Shown here: positions 1 through 5,127 of the stretch, one piece after another | How the letters are laid out: each line of letters opens with the position of its first letter | Numbering within the stretch: the first letter of the stretch is position 1 | Assembly (NCBI GenBank): GCA_021808985.1 | Contig: JAKBAQ010000190.1 | Span: 1-5,414, forward strand | Direction: 5' to 3' | Origin: Pseudomonadota bacterium | GTDB lineage: Bacteria; Pseudomonadota; Alphaproteobacteria; Acetobacterales; Acetobacteraceae | Length of the DNA: 5,414 nucleotides | Position numbers and translations under genes: made by a program | Notes under the pieces: model-generated | Told to the model about the DNA's origin: nothing | The model's database searches: none | The model's input: only the letters and a program-made list of their open reading frames with translations

Positions 1-82
1 GCGTGGCGGTGAGGCCGAGCAGCGGCTGGGTTTGCAGATACACCCAGACATGAAAGAGCGGCAGCGGCAGGAGATTATGCAT
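1..82 (-). CDS. lrgB: LrgB/CidB family membrane protein, N-terminal fragment (partial)
   Basis: Only the first 27 codons are in the window; the gene runs off the left edge. The peptide begins MHNLLPLPLFHVWVYLQTQP and continues into a hydrophobic, Leu/Thr-rich stretch. This matches the usual start of LrgB proteins, where a short N-terminus leads into a V-Y-L segment and the first membrane helix. LrgB (CidB) is a multi-pass inner membrane protein that works with LrgA; members have been linked to control of murein hydrolase activity, cell lysis, or export of small metabolites. The ATG overlaps the lrgA stop by 8 bases (ATGCATAA). A GGAG lies 8 bases upstream at 91-94, inside lrgA. The overlap implies translational coupling. 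The call rests on a short peptide plus the diagnostic position directly after lrgA, so the family is likely but the specific function is not shown. Confidence 0.75.
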   Translation of the reverse strand, partial: MHNLLPLPLFHVWVYLQTQPLLGLTAT

Positions 83-431
83 CGGCGGCGCTCCGGCGGT
101 TGACGAACCACTGCATGAGCACCCCGGTGACCACCAGGCCGCACAGGGTGGATACCGGAATCGCGATGGCGAGGGCCAGGGCGTTCTGGCGCAGGACGGG
201 CAGCTCGTTCACCACGCCGACGCCGGCGGGCACGAAGAGCAGGCCGAGATATTTCAGCAGACCTTGCGAGGCATCGCGCAGATGCGCGGAGGGGCCGCCG
301 GTTTTGAGCAGATAGGCCAGCAGCAGCATGAGCCCGAGCACCGGGCCGGGCACCGGCAGATAGGTTGCCGTGGCGACCACGGTGCCGGCCAGCTGGCAGA
401 GCAGCAATATGAGCAATCCCCGAATCAGCAT
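75..431 (-). CDS. lrgA: LrgA/CidA family holin-like membrane protein
   Basis: This 118-residue protein has the usual CidA/LrgA length and layout of about four membrane segments, roughly residues 3-23, 29-43, 57-77 and 84-107. Recognisable family motifs are the PVPGPVLG loop at residues 27-34, just before the second helix, and the LLFVPAGVGVV segment near 64-74. The C-terminus is short, charged and probably cytoplasmic. Family members are holin-like proteins of the inner membrane that act with LrgB/CidB in controlling autolysis; other roles, such as pyruvate uptake, have been shown for some homologues, so the substrate here is open. The frame stays open upstream to 638, but the ATG at 429-431 is preferred. 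It has a strong GAGGAGG-type ribosome site just upstream, and the extra 69 residues would be Arg/Pro-rich and unlike the family. It overlaps lrgB by 8 bases and diverges from rpmE. Confidence 0.9.
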   Translation of the reverse strand: MLIRGLLILLLCQLAGTVVATATYLPVPGPVLGLMLLLAYLLKTGGPSAHLRDASQGLLKYLGLLFVPAGVGVVNELPVLRQNALALAIAIPVSTLCGLVVTGVLMQWFVNRRSAADA

Positions 432-435
432 CGCA

Positions 436-443
436 CCCTCCTC
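436..443 (-). promoter_or_regulatory. Ribosome binding site of lrgA
   Basis: On the minus strand the sequence reads GAGGAGGG, followed by TGCG and then the ATG at 431-429. It is a near-perfect Shine-Dalgarno match. It decides the start of lrgA in favour of the 118-residue form rather than the longer open frame that continues to 638. Confidence 0.8.
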
Positions 444-645
444 ACGCCGCGCGCCCGCGCGACGGCGGCGGGGGTGGGCCTGCGGGCTATCAGATATTTG
501 GCCGCGGCCCGCAACCGGCATGGGGGCGCATCTGGCATGACGGCGCGGCTTTTGGCGGGGTTGCCCTTGCATCCGGGGCCGGGCGCGCGTAAAGGCGGCG
601 CTTCTGTTAAATGCCGCCGGTCGGGATCGGTGGCGCAATACCCAT

Positions 646-649
646 GGAG
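646..649 (+). promoter_or_regulatory. Ribosome binding site supporting a GTG start for rpmE
   Basis: A GGAG lies 9 bases before the GTG at 659-661. It falls within the codons that would be translated if the ATG at 644 were used, and no comparably placed site precedes that ATG. It therefore favours the GTG, which also gives the conserved L31 N-terminus MKPNIHPDYH. Confidence 0.5.
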
Positions 650-658
650 CGCGCTACG

Positions 659-886
659 GTGAAACCCAATATTCATCCGGACTATCACGAGATCAACATC
701 ATCATGACCGATGGTACGGAATTCAAGACCATGTCCTGCATGGGCAAGGCGGGCGACACGTTGCGCCTGGATATCGACCCGAAATCTCACCCGGCATGGA
801 CCGGCGTGCAGCGCGTGATCGACACGGGAGGCCAGGTCGCCAAGTTCAACAAGCGCTTCGCTGGCATCGGCACCCGCAAGGCCTGA
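659..886 (+). CDS. rpmE: 50S ribosomal protein L31 (zinc-independent form)
   Basis: The 75-residue protein is a component of the large ribosomal subunit, where L31 helps bridge the 50S and 30S heads. Diagnostic segments are the IHPDYHEI start (residues 5-12), MTDGTEF (16-22), LDIDPKSHPAWTG (37-49), TGGQVAKFNKRF (56-67) and a basic tail. The start is taken at GTG 659, because it gives the family's usual MKxxIHPxYH N-terminus and has GGAG upstream; ATG 644 would add five residues (MERAT). Zinc-binding L31 carries four cysteines, two near residues 16-18 and two near 37-40 in E. coli numbering. Those positions here read IMTDG and DIDPK, and the only Cys is residue 27, which is not a ligand position. 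This is therefore a C-minus L31, common in alphaproteobacteria. A strong terminator follows 20 bases after the stop, so it is probably monocistronic. Confidence 0.95.
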   Translation: MKPNIHPDYHEINIIMTDGTEFKTMSCMGKAGDTLRLDIDPKSHPAWTGVQRVIDTGGQVAKFNKRFAGIGTRKA

Positions 887-906
887 GCGCGCCCCAACCA
901 GGCAGG

Positions 907-937
907 AAAAACCCACGTTTCGCGCGTGGGTTTTTTT
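907..937 (+). terminator. Intrinsic terminator of rpmE
   Basis: The left arm at 907-917 (AAAAACCCACG) pairs perfectly with the right arm at 925-935 (CGTGGGTTTTT) around a 7-base loop (TTTCGCG). The right arm runs into seven consecutive T at 931-937. The hairpin begins 20 bases after the rpmE stop, as expected for a Rho-independent terminator on the plus strand. Confidence 0.9.
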
Positions 938-973
938 ATGCGCCAACGCCCCCCCTTTAGCGGCTGACCGGTT

Positions 974-1007
974 CAGGTTGAATCGCTCAGCGATTCGCCC
1001 TAACCTG
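974..1007. promoter_or_regulatory. Palindromic operator candidate upstream of the SnoaL-like gene
   Basis: A perfect 8-base inverted repeat with a single central base, GAATCGCT-C-AGCGATTC, spans 980-996. A second pair, CAGGTT at 974-979 and AACCTG at 1002-1007, lies outside it with a 5-base asymmetry on the right. A 17-base palindrome with a one-base centre is the shape of a site for a dimeric transcription factor. A hairpin role in RNA is less likely because the loop would be too tight, and no T-run follows. It overlaps the candidate promoter at 978-1006 and sits 67 bases before the gene start, as a repressor site would. The bound regulator cannot be named from the sequence. Confidence 0.4.
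978..1006 (+). promoter_or_regulatory. Weak sigma-70 type promoter candidate
   Basis: TTGAAT at 978-983 and TAACCT at 1001-1006 are separated by exactly 17 bases. The -35 half matches the consensus at four positions and the -10 half at only three, so the match is poor. The argument for it is location: between the rpmE terminator and the next plus-strand gene, with the palindrome lying across the -35 box and spacer. Transcription would begin near 1013 and leave a leader of about 50 bases. Confidence 0.25.
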
Positions 1008-1015
1008 GGAATCAG

Positions 1016-1038
1016 CCTCTAAATCAACATATTAGAGG
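1016..1038 (+). other. Small stem-loop in the leader of the SnoaL-like gene
   Basis: CCTCTAA at 1016-1022 pairs with TTAGAGG at 1032-1038 around a 9-base loop. It would lie near the 5' end of the transcript and 25 bases before the start codon. It is only 7 bp and AU-rich at the loop side, so it may be a second protein-binding half-site pair or have no role. Confidence 0.25.
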
Positions 1039-1063
1039 GCGATTCAGACTTCAGGGAATTAAC

Positions 1064-1474
1064 ATGTCCGCAGCCGAGACGAGCCGATTGGTTGAAAGCT
1101 ATTACCGCGTCTTCAACACGGGCGACCGTGAGGCGTTTCTGGCACTGCTGAGCGAGGATGTTGTCCACGGCATCAACCAGGGGGAGGAGCAGCGCGGGCG
1201 CGGGCTGTTCCGCGCGTTTCTGGCGCGGATGGACCATTGCTACCGCGAGGAGATCCGCGATGTGGCGGTGATGGTGAACCATGACGGCAGCCGGGCGGCG
1301 GCGGAATTTGTGGTGCATGGCACGTATCTGAACACCGATGAGGGGCTGCCTGAGGCGCGGGGGCAGCGCTATGTTCTGCCCGCGGGGGCGTTCTTCAGCA
1401 TCCGGGATGGGAAGATCGCCAGCATCCGCAACTATTACAACCTGCCGGACTGGACGCGCCAGGTTGCGGGATAA
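1064..1474 (+). CDS. SnoaL/NTF2-like protein, ketosteroid isomerase-related
   Basis: The 136-residue protein has the single-domain size and layout of the NTF2-like alpha+beta cone fold. An N-terminal helix (ETSRLVESYYRVFNTGDREA, residues 5-24) is followed by LLSEDVVHGI near 28-37. Later come strands typical of the fold: AAAEFVVHGTYL near 78-89 and the C-terminal PAGAFFSIRDGKI / SIRNYYNLPDW near 106-130. The Y-x-LPAGAFF-IRDGKI-x-x-x-x-NYYN signature is one I associate with a conserved group annotated as ketosteroid isomerase-related or NTF2 family. The pocket of such folds can bind or isomerise small hydrophobic molecules, but the true substrate is unknown, and neighbours give no hint. AGGGA about 6 bases upstream supports the ATG at 1064. 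It stands alone between the rpmE terminator and a hairpin-rich spacer. The family is probable; no catalytic activity can be claimed. Confidence 0.8.
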   Translation: MSAAETSRLVESYYRVFNTGDREAFLALLSEDVVHGINQGEEQRGRGLFRAFLARMDHCYREEIRDVAVMVNHDGSRAAAEFVVHGTYLNTDEGLPEARGQRYVLPAGAFFSIRDGKIASIRNYYNLPDWTRQVAG

Positions 1475-1484
1475 CAAGGATAAT

Positions 1485-1583
1485 TCTCAAAAGTTTTTTG
1501 GGGTCTGGCCCTTTTTTGTAAAAAAGGGCCAGAATCTTGGGGAGCTTTTTATAAAAAGCTCCCCAAACCCCGCAAAAATTTTT
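1485..1583. repeat. AT-rich double-hairpin intergenic repeat, likely bidirectional terminator
   Basis: Two perfect 14-bp inverted repeats stand side by side. The first is 1504-1517 with 1520-1533 (TCTGGCCCTTTTTT and its complement). The second is 1537-1550 with 1553-1566 (TTGGGGAGCTTTTT and its complement). Each has only two bases between arms, so the A/T tips would open into loops. They are enclosed by an outer stem: TTTTTTGGGG at 1494-1503 against CCCC at 1568-1571 and AAAAA at 1574-1578, with GC bulged. The whole forms a three-way junction or a DNA cruciform. It lies between convergent genes, where a two-way terminator is expected. The base composition is very unlike the surrounding high-GC genes. 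I recall similar AAAAGTTTTTTGG-type elements scattered between genes in Acetobacteraceae; copy number cannot be judged from this window. Confidence 0.75.
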
Positions 1584-1604
1584 AATAATTTCAATTTGTT
1601 ATAA

Positions 1605-1637
1605 GAGAAAAATTTTAAAACAATCGCTTAGAGCGAT
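1605..1637 (-). terminator. Candidate intrinsic terminator of the fab-mltG operon
   Basis: Read on the minus strand, ATCGCT-CTA-AGCGAT (1637 down to 1623) forms a 6-bp stem with a 3-base loop. It is followed by TGTTTTAAAATTTTT. It begins 6 bases after the mltG stop. The stem is short, so termination may also depend on the stronger hairpins further downstream at 1504-1566. Confidence 0.55.
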
Positions 1638-1643
1638 ATCGCG

Positions 1644-2636
1644 CTACGGCTCCTCCTCGGCCGCGCGGGTGGCGCGGTAGGCGGCGATGTTGCGCAGCTG
1701 GGTTCTGAAATTATCAGCGAAGACGTGGCCGCCATCGCCGGTGGCGACGAAATAGAGCGCGTGGGTGGCGGCGGGGTGCAGCACGGCCTGGATGGCGGCG
1801 AGGCCGGGCGCGCCGATTGGCCCCGGCGGCAGGCCTTGATGCATGTAGGTGTTGTAGGCGGAGGGGTTGGCGAGGGCGGCCCGGGTGATGGACATGCCGC
1901 CTGAGGTTTTGCCGCCGCTCTGGGCGTAGATGACGGTTGGGTCGGCCTGGAGCTTCATGCCCTTGATCAGCCGGTTTTCATACACGGCGGCGATTTTGGG
2001 CAGCTCGGCGGGGAGCGGGGTTTCGGCCTGCACGATGGAGGCCAGGATGAGCGCCTGTTGCGGGGAATGCAGGGGCAGGCCGGGCGCGCGCTGCGCCCAG
2101 GCCGCCGCCAGGGTGCGCCGCATGGCCCTTTGCGCCCGCGCCAGGATGGATTCGCGGCTGGCGCCGTAGGTGTAGTCATATGTCTGGGGCAGGACCGAGC
2201 CTTCGGGCGGGGTGGCGGCGTGGCCGCTGGCGGGGCTGGCGGCGTTGAGGATTTTGGTGATTTCCACGGCTGTCAGCCCCTCGGGGATGGTGAGCTGGTG
2301 CTGCACCGGGGCGCCGTGGCGCAGGATGCGGAAAATATCCGCCATGCTGGCGCGGGCGGGAATGAGAAACTCGCCGGCATGGATGGGGCCGTCCTTACGG
2401 GTGAGGTAGGCGGCGATGCAGAAGAGCAGCGGGTGGCGGATGGCGCCTTTGCGGGCGAGCGTCTCGGCGGCGGTGGCGATGGCGCCGGGGGGGATTACCA
2501 GATCGGCGCTGGCGCGCAGCGGGCCGGGGCCGTAATAGCTTTCCTCCGCCGCCATGTGGCCGAGGCGCAGCACCACCAGCAGGGCGCACAGAAAGAGGAT
2601 GATGCGCCCGCGCAGGCGCGGCAGCTTATTGCTCAT
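1644..2636 (-). CDS. mltG: Endolytic murein transglycosylase MltG (YceG-like)
   Basis: The 330-residue protein is close to the E. coli length of 340. A single N-terminal membrane anchor (about residues 11-29) places the rest in the periplasm. A LysM-like part follows (about 45-115), then the YceG catalytic domain. Family blocks are visible: TIPEG (116-120), LILASIVQAET (196-206), LQADPTVIY (229-237), YNTYMHQGLPPGPI (261-274) and LYFVATGDGGHVF (294-306). Glu205 aligns with the catalytic Glu218 of E. coli; the Glu two residues before it in E. coli is Gln203 here. MltG cleaves nascent glycan strands and is thought to help set their length. The ATG at 2636 is the only usable start in frame, but no clear Shine-Dalgarno precedes it. 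It is the last gene of the fab operon, 87 bases after fabF, a common arrangement in alphaproteobacteria. Confidence 0.95.
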   Translation of the reverse strand: MSNKLPRLRGRIILFLCALLVVLRLGHMAAEESYYGPGPLRASADLVIPPGAIATAAETLARKGAIRHPLLFCIAAYLTRKDGPIHAGEFLIPARASMADIFRILRHGAPVQHQLTIPEGLTAVEITKILNAASPASGHAATPPEGSVLPQTYDYTYGASRESILARAQRAMRRTLAAAWAQRAPGLPLHSPQQALILASIVQAETPLPAELPKIAAVYENRLIKGMKLQADPTVIYAQSGGKTSGGMSITRAALANPSAYNTYMHQGLPPGPIGAPGLAAIQAVLHPAATHALYFVATGDGGHVFADNFRTQLRNIAAYRATRAAEEEP

Positions 2637-2655
2637 CGTGCAAACAGGCCGGACG

Positions 2656-2686
2656 GCGCCGGTTTGATTGAAAACCGGGCCGGCGC
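2656..2686 (-). other. GC-rich stem-loop between fabF and mltG
   Basis: Two alternative pairings exist. CCGGTTT at 2659-2665 can pair with AAACCGG at 2672-2678 around a 6-base loop, or GCGCCGG at 2656-2662 with CCGGCGC at 2680-2686. No T-run follows on the minus strand, so it is not a standard terminator. It could stabilise the 3' end of the upstream fab mRNA or influence mltG translation, since it ends 20 bases before the mltG start. Confidence 0.35.
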
Positions 2687-2723
2687 GGCGGGGAGATTTT
2701 GCTGGTGGAGCGTGGCCTGAGCC

Positions 2724-3986
2724 TCAAGGCGCCTTTTTGAACAGGACGGAGGCATTGGTGCCGCCAAAGCCGAAGCTGTTGGAGAGCGCGACGTTGACCT
2801 TGCGCGCCTGCGCCTTAAGGGCCACGCGGTCGATCACGCTGGGGCGGCTTGGCTCGTGCAGGTTGAGCGTGGGGGGGACGATGCCGTCACGGATGGCGAG
2901 GATGCTGAAAATGGCCTCGATGGCGCCGGCGGCGCCGAGCAGGTGGCCGGTGGCCGTCTTGGTCGAGGACATTGCGAGGCCCTTGGCGGCATCGCCGAAC
3001 ATGTTCTCGACCGCTTCCAGCTCCAGATCGTCGCCCATGGGGGTCGAGGTGCCGTGGGCGTTGACATATTGCACGTCAGCCGGGGAGAGGCCGCCATTTT
3101 TGAAGGCGGCCTTCATGGCGCGGAAGGCGCCGTCGTGATGCTCGGCCGGGGCGGTGATGTGGTGCGCGTCGCCGGACATGCCGTAGCCGGCGACCTCGGC
3201 GTAGATTTTCGCGCCGCGCTTTTTCGCGTGCTCATATTCCTCGAGCACGACGACGCCGGAGCCCTCGCCCATGACGAAGCCGTCACGGTCTTTGTCCCAG
3301 GCGCGGGAGGCTTCGGCCGGACGGTCGTTAAAGCCGGTGGAGAGGGCGCGGGCGGCGCAGAAGCCGGCGATGCCCAGCGGGTTGACCGCGGCCTCGGCGC
3401 CGCCGGCCACCATGACATCGGCATCGCCGAAGCTGATGATGCGCGCCGCGTCGCCAATGGCGTGCACGCCGGTGGCGCAGGCCGTGACGGCGGAATGGTT
3501 GGGGCCTTTGAGCCCGTATTTGATGGAGACCTGCCCGGACACCAGATTGATGAGGGCGGCGGGAATGAAGAACGGCGAGAGACGCTTGGCGCGCCCCTCA
3601 TGCACGGTGATGGAGGCTTCATAGATTGTTTGCAGGCCGCCGATGCCTGAGCCGATCATCACGCCGCTGGCCCATTTTTCTTCATCGGTTTGCGGCAGCC
3701 AGCCGGAATCCTCGATGGCCATGCTCGCCGCGACGATGCCGAGATGGATGAAACGGTCCATCTTCTTCAGCTCTTTGACGGCGATCCATTCAGAAAGGTC
3801 GAGACCGCCCTCGGCGGCCTTGCCGGCCGGAACCTGGCCGGCGATTTTCGCCGTCAGCTCCGTGGTGTCGAATGACTCAATGGCGGTGATCCCGGACTCT
3901 CCGTTGATCAGCCTTTTCCAGACATGCTCAACGCCAACCCCAAGCGGGCTGGCGATTCCCATCCCTGTTACGACAACACGGCGCAT
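2724..3986 (-). CDS. fabF: 3-oxoacyl-[acyl-carrier-protein] synthase II (FabF)
   Basis: FabF condenses acyl-ACP with malonyl-ACP, releasing CO2 and lengthening the chain by two carbons in type II fatty acid synthesis in the cytoplasm. At 420 residues it has the normal length. The thiolase-fold triad is complete: Cys170 in AVTACATG, His311 in NAHGTSTPMGD and His348 in ATGHLLGAAG; Lys343 in SSTKTATG is also conserved. The N-terminus RRVVVTGMGIASPLG and the glycine-rich SNSFGFGGTN near the end are typical. The ATG at 3984-3986 has GAGGAG five bases upstream (3992-3997). The gene lies 37 bases after acpP with no terminator between them, so they are probably cotranscribed. Cys-His-His separates it from FabH-type enzymes (Cys-His-Asn). 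FabB is less likely, given the sequence pattern and the acpP-fabF gene order. Confidence 0.97.
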   Translation of the reverse strand: MRRVVVTGMGIASPLGVGVEHVWKRLINGESGITAIESFDTTELTAKIAGQVPAGKAAEGGLDLSEWIAVKELKKMDRFIHLGIVAASMAIEDSGWLPQTDEEKWASGVMIGSGIGGLQTIYEASITVHEGRAKRLSPFFIPAALINLVSGQVSIKYGLKGPNHSAVTACATGVHAIGDAARIISFGDADVMVAGGAEAAVNPLGIAGFCAARALSTGFNDRPAEASRAWDKDRDGFVMGEGSGVVVLEEYEHAKKRGAKIYAEVAGYGMSGDAHHITAPAEHHDGAFRAMKAAFKNGGLSPADVQYVNAHGTSTPMGDDLELEAVENMFGDAAKGLAMSSTKTATGHLLGAAGAIEAIFSILAIRDGIVPPTLNLHEPSRPSVIDRVALKAQARKVNVALSNSFGFGGTNASVLFKKAP

Positions 3987-4023
3987 GCGAACTCCTCGAA
4001 TGGGTATCGTTCAGTCAGCCTGA

Positions 4024-4263
4024 TTATTCGGCTTTCTGCTTCTCGATGTATTCGATCGCGTCCTTGACCGTGGTGATCTTCTCGGCGGCGTCTTCGGGGA
4101 TTTCAACGCCGAAGGCTTCCTCGAAGGCCATCACCAGTTCCACGGTGTCCAGCGAGTCAGCGCCCAGGTCGTCAATGAAGGAGGCTTCGGTGGTGACTTT
4201 GCCCTCGTCGACGCCGAGATGCTCGACAACAATTTTCTTAACCTTGTCGGCGATTTCGCTCAT
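4024..4263 (-). CDS. acpP: Acyl carrier protein
   Basis: The 79-residue acidic protein carries growing acyl chains on a 4'-phosphopantetheine arm. The attachment site is Ser37 in the LGADSLDTVEL motif. Helix I (SEIADKVKKIVVEHLGV), the recognition helix after Ser37 (TVELVMAFEEAFGVEIP) and the C-terminal helix (VKDAIEYIEKQ) are all present. The frame is open upstream to 4362, but the extra 33 residues are not ACP-like. The start at 4261-4263 gives the conserved MSEIADKVKK N-terminus, with AGGA about 11 bases upstream. It sits between fabG (126-base gap) and fabF (37-base gap). The longer upstream gap is where many bacteria place a separate acpP promoter, fitting the large amount of this protein needed, but I see no convincing promoter boxes there. 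Confidence 0.97.
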   Translation of the reverse strand: MSEIADKVKKIVVEHLGVDEGKVTTEASFIDDLGADSLDTVELVMAFEEAFGVEIPEDAAEKITTVKDAIEYIEKQKAE

Positions 4264-4389
4264 AAAATTCACTTTCCTAGAACTGATGTGGTGGAGACCC
4301 TTGGTGCCAGGGACACCGCAGGAGACAATTTGGTTAATCTTCAGACGCCGCGCGCTTAGCACGGTTTATTGTGCCACGCCAAGCAGGCG
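4264..4389 (-). other. fabG-acpP intergenic leader
   Basis: This is the longest gap inside the fab operon (126 bases). It holds the acpP ribosome site near 4274-4278 and some small self-complementary pieces around 4298-4316, such as CCCTGG/CCAAGGG and GGTG/CACC on the minus strand. These are too short to call a regulatory RNA. TTGGCG on the minus strand at 4382-4377 resembles a -35 box, but the sequence 17 bases on (CTAAGC) is a poor -10. There is no T-tract, so no terminator. An internal acpP promoter is plausible by position only. Confidence 0.3.
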
Positions 4390-5127
4390 CTAGAGCATCG
4401 CCATTCCGCCATTGACGTGCAGGGTGGCGCCGGTGACCCAGCCGGCCTCCTCGGCGGCCAGATAGACCACGGCGGCGGCGATATCAGCCGGGGCGCCGAG
4501 GCGGCCGAGGGGGATTTTGGTGGCGAGGTCGGCGCGCTGGGACTCGCTCAGCACGTCGGTCATCGGGGTTTCAACGAAGCCGGGGGCGATGAGGTTGACG
4601 GTGATGCCGCGCGAGGCGACCTCCTGGGCCAGCGCCTTGGTCATGCCGATGAGGCCGGCCTTGGCGGCGGCGTAGTTGGCCTGGCCGGGATTGCCGGTGG
4701 AGCCGACCACGGAGCCGATATTGATGATGCGCCCGGCCCGGCGGCGCAGCATGAATTTGAGCGCGGCGCGGATGAGGCGGAAGGGCGCGGCGAGGTCGAC
4801 GTTCAGCACCTTGTCCCAGTCGGCGTCGGACATGCGCATGGCCAGGCCGTCCTTGGTGAGGCCGGCATTGTTGACCAGTATGTCCACCTTGCCCATCGCG
4901 GCCTCGGCGGCGTTGATGAGATCGAGCGCGGCATCGGGCTGCGAAAGATCAGCGGGGAGGACGTGCACCCGCTCCGGGAACTCGGCGGCCAGGGTGTCCA
5001 GCGCCTCGCGCCGGGTGCCGGAGAGCGCGACGGTGGCGCCCTGCTGGTGCAGGGCGCGGGCGATTGCGGCGCCGATGCCGCCCGATGCGCCGGTGACCAG
5101 CGCGGTTTTTCCTGTCAGATCAAACAT
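4390..5127 (-). CDS. fabG: 3-oxoacyl-[acyl-carrier-protein] reductase (FabG)
   Basis: FabG uses NADPH to reduce 3-oxoacyl-ACP to 3-hydroxyacyl-ACP, the first reduction in each elongation cycle. It is a 245-residue classical short-chain dehydrogenase of usual FabG length. Visible motifs are the Rossmann TGASGGIG (12-19), NNAG (86-89), catalytic Asn109, Ser139 (NIGSVVGS), Tyr152 and Lys156 in YAAAK, and the PGFVETPMT loop (182-190). The C-terminus VTGATLHVNGGMAML is typical. The ATG at 5125-5127 overlaps the fabD stop as TGATG, and no good Shine-Dalgarno is seen, which suggests translation coupled to fabD. Other short-chain dehydrogenases share the fold, but the position between fabD and acpP makes FabG nearly certain. 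Confidence 0.97.
   Translation of the reverse strand: MFDLTGKTALVTGASGGIGAAIARALHQQGATVALSGTRREALDTLAAEFPERVHVLPADLSQPDAALDLINAAEAAMGKVDILVNNAGLTKDGLAMRMSDADWDKVLNVDLAAPFRLIRAALKFMLRRRAGRIINIGSVVGSTGNPGQANYAAAKAGLIGMTKALAQEVASRGITVNLIAPGFVETPMTDVLSESQRADLATKIPLGRLGAPADIAAAVVYLAAEEAGWVTGATLHVNGGMAML

Noticed and set aside
567..612. Promoter boxes for rpmE (TTGCAT 17 bases before TAAAGG, or TTAAAT at 607-612)
   Set aside because: Each candidate matches the consensus at only three or four of six positions, and TTAAAT has no matching -35; a promoter must exist here but cannot be placed.
432..638. N-terminal extension of lrgA by 69 codons
   Set aside because: The extension is Arg/Pro-rich, unlike any LrgA, and the strong ribosome site lies just before the ATG at 431.
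425..946. Long minus-strand open frame of 173 codons across rpmE
   Set aside because: It lies antisense to the clearly real rpmE and its terminator, has no family-like segments, and is what high GC gives on the opposite strand.
1338..1604. Open frame running from the SnoaL-like gene into the hairpin region
   Set aside because: It is out of frame with the real gene, and its second half is translated hairpin repeat.
2058..2720. 220-codon plus-strand open frame opposite mltG
   Set aside because: Low-complexity Gly/Ala/Arg-rich translation antisense to mltG, with no independent signal.
2856..3650. 264-codon plus-strand open frame opposite fabF
   Set aside because: Glycine- and alanine-rich composition without recognisable domains, entirely antisense to a gene with all its catalytic residues; a GC-driven shadow.
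4264..4362. Longer acpP start adding 33 residues
   Set aside because: The conserved ACP N-terminus begins at 4263, and the extra residues resemble a translated leader.
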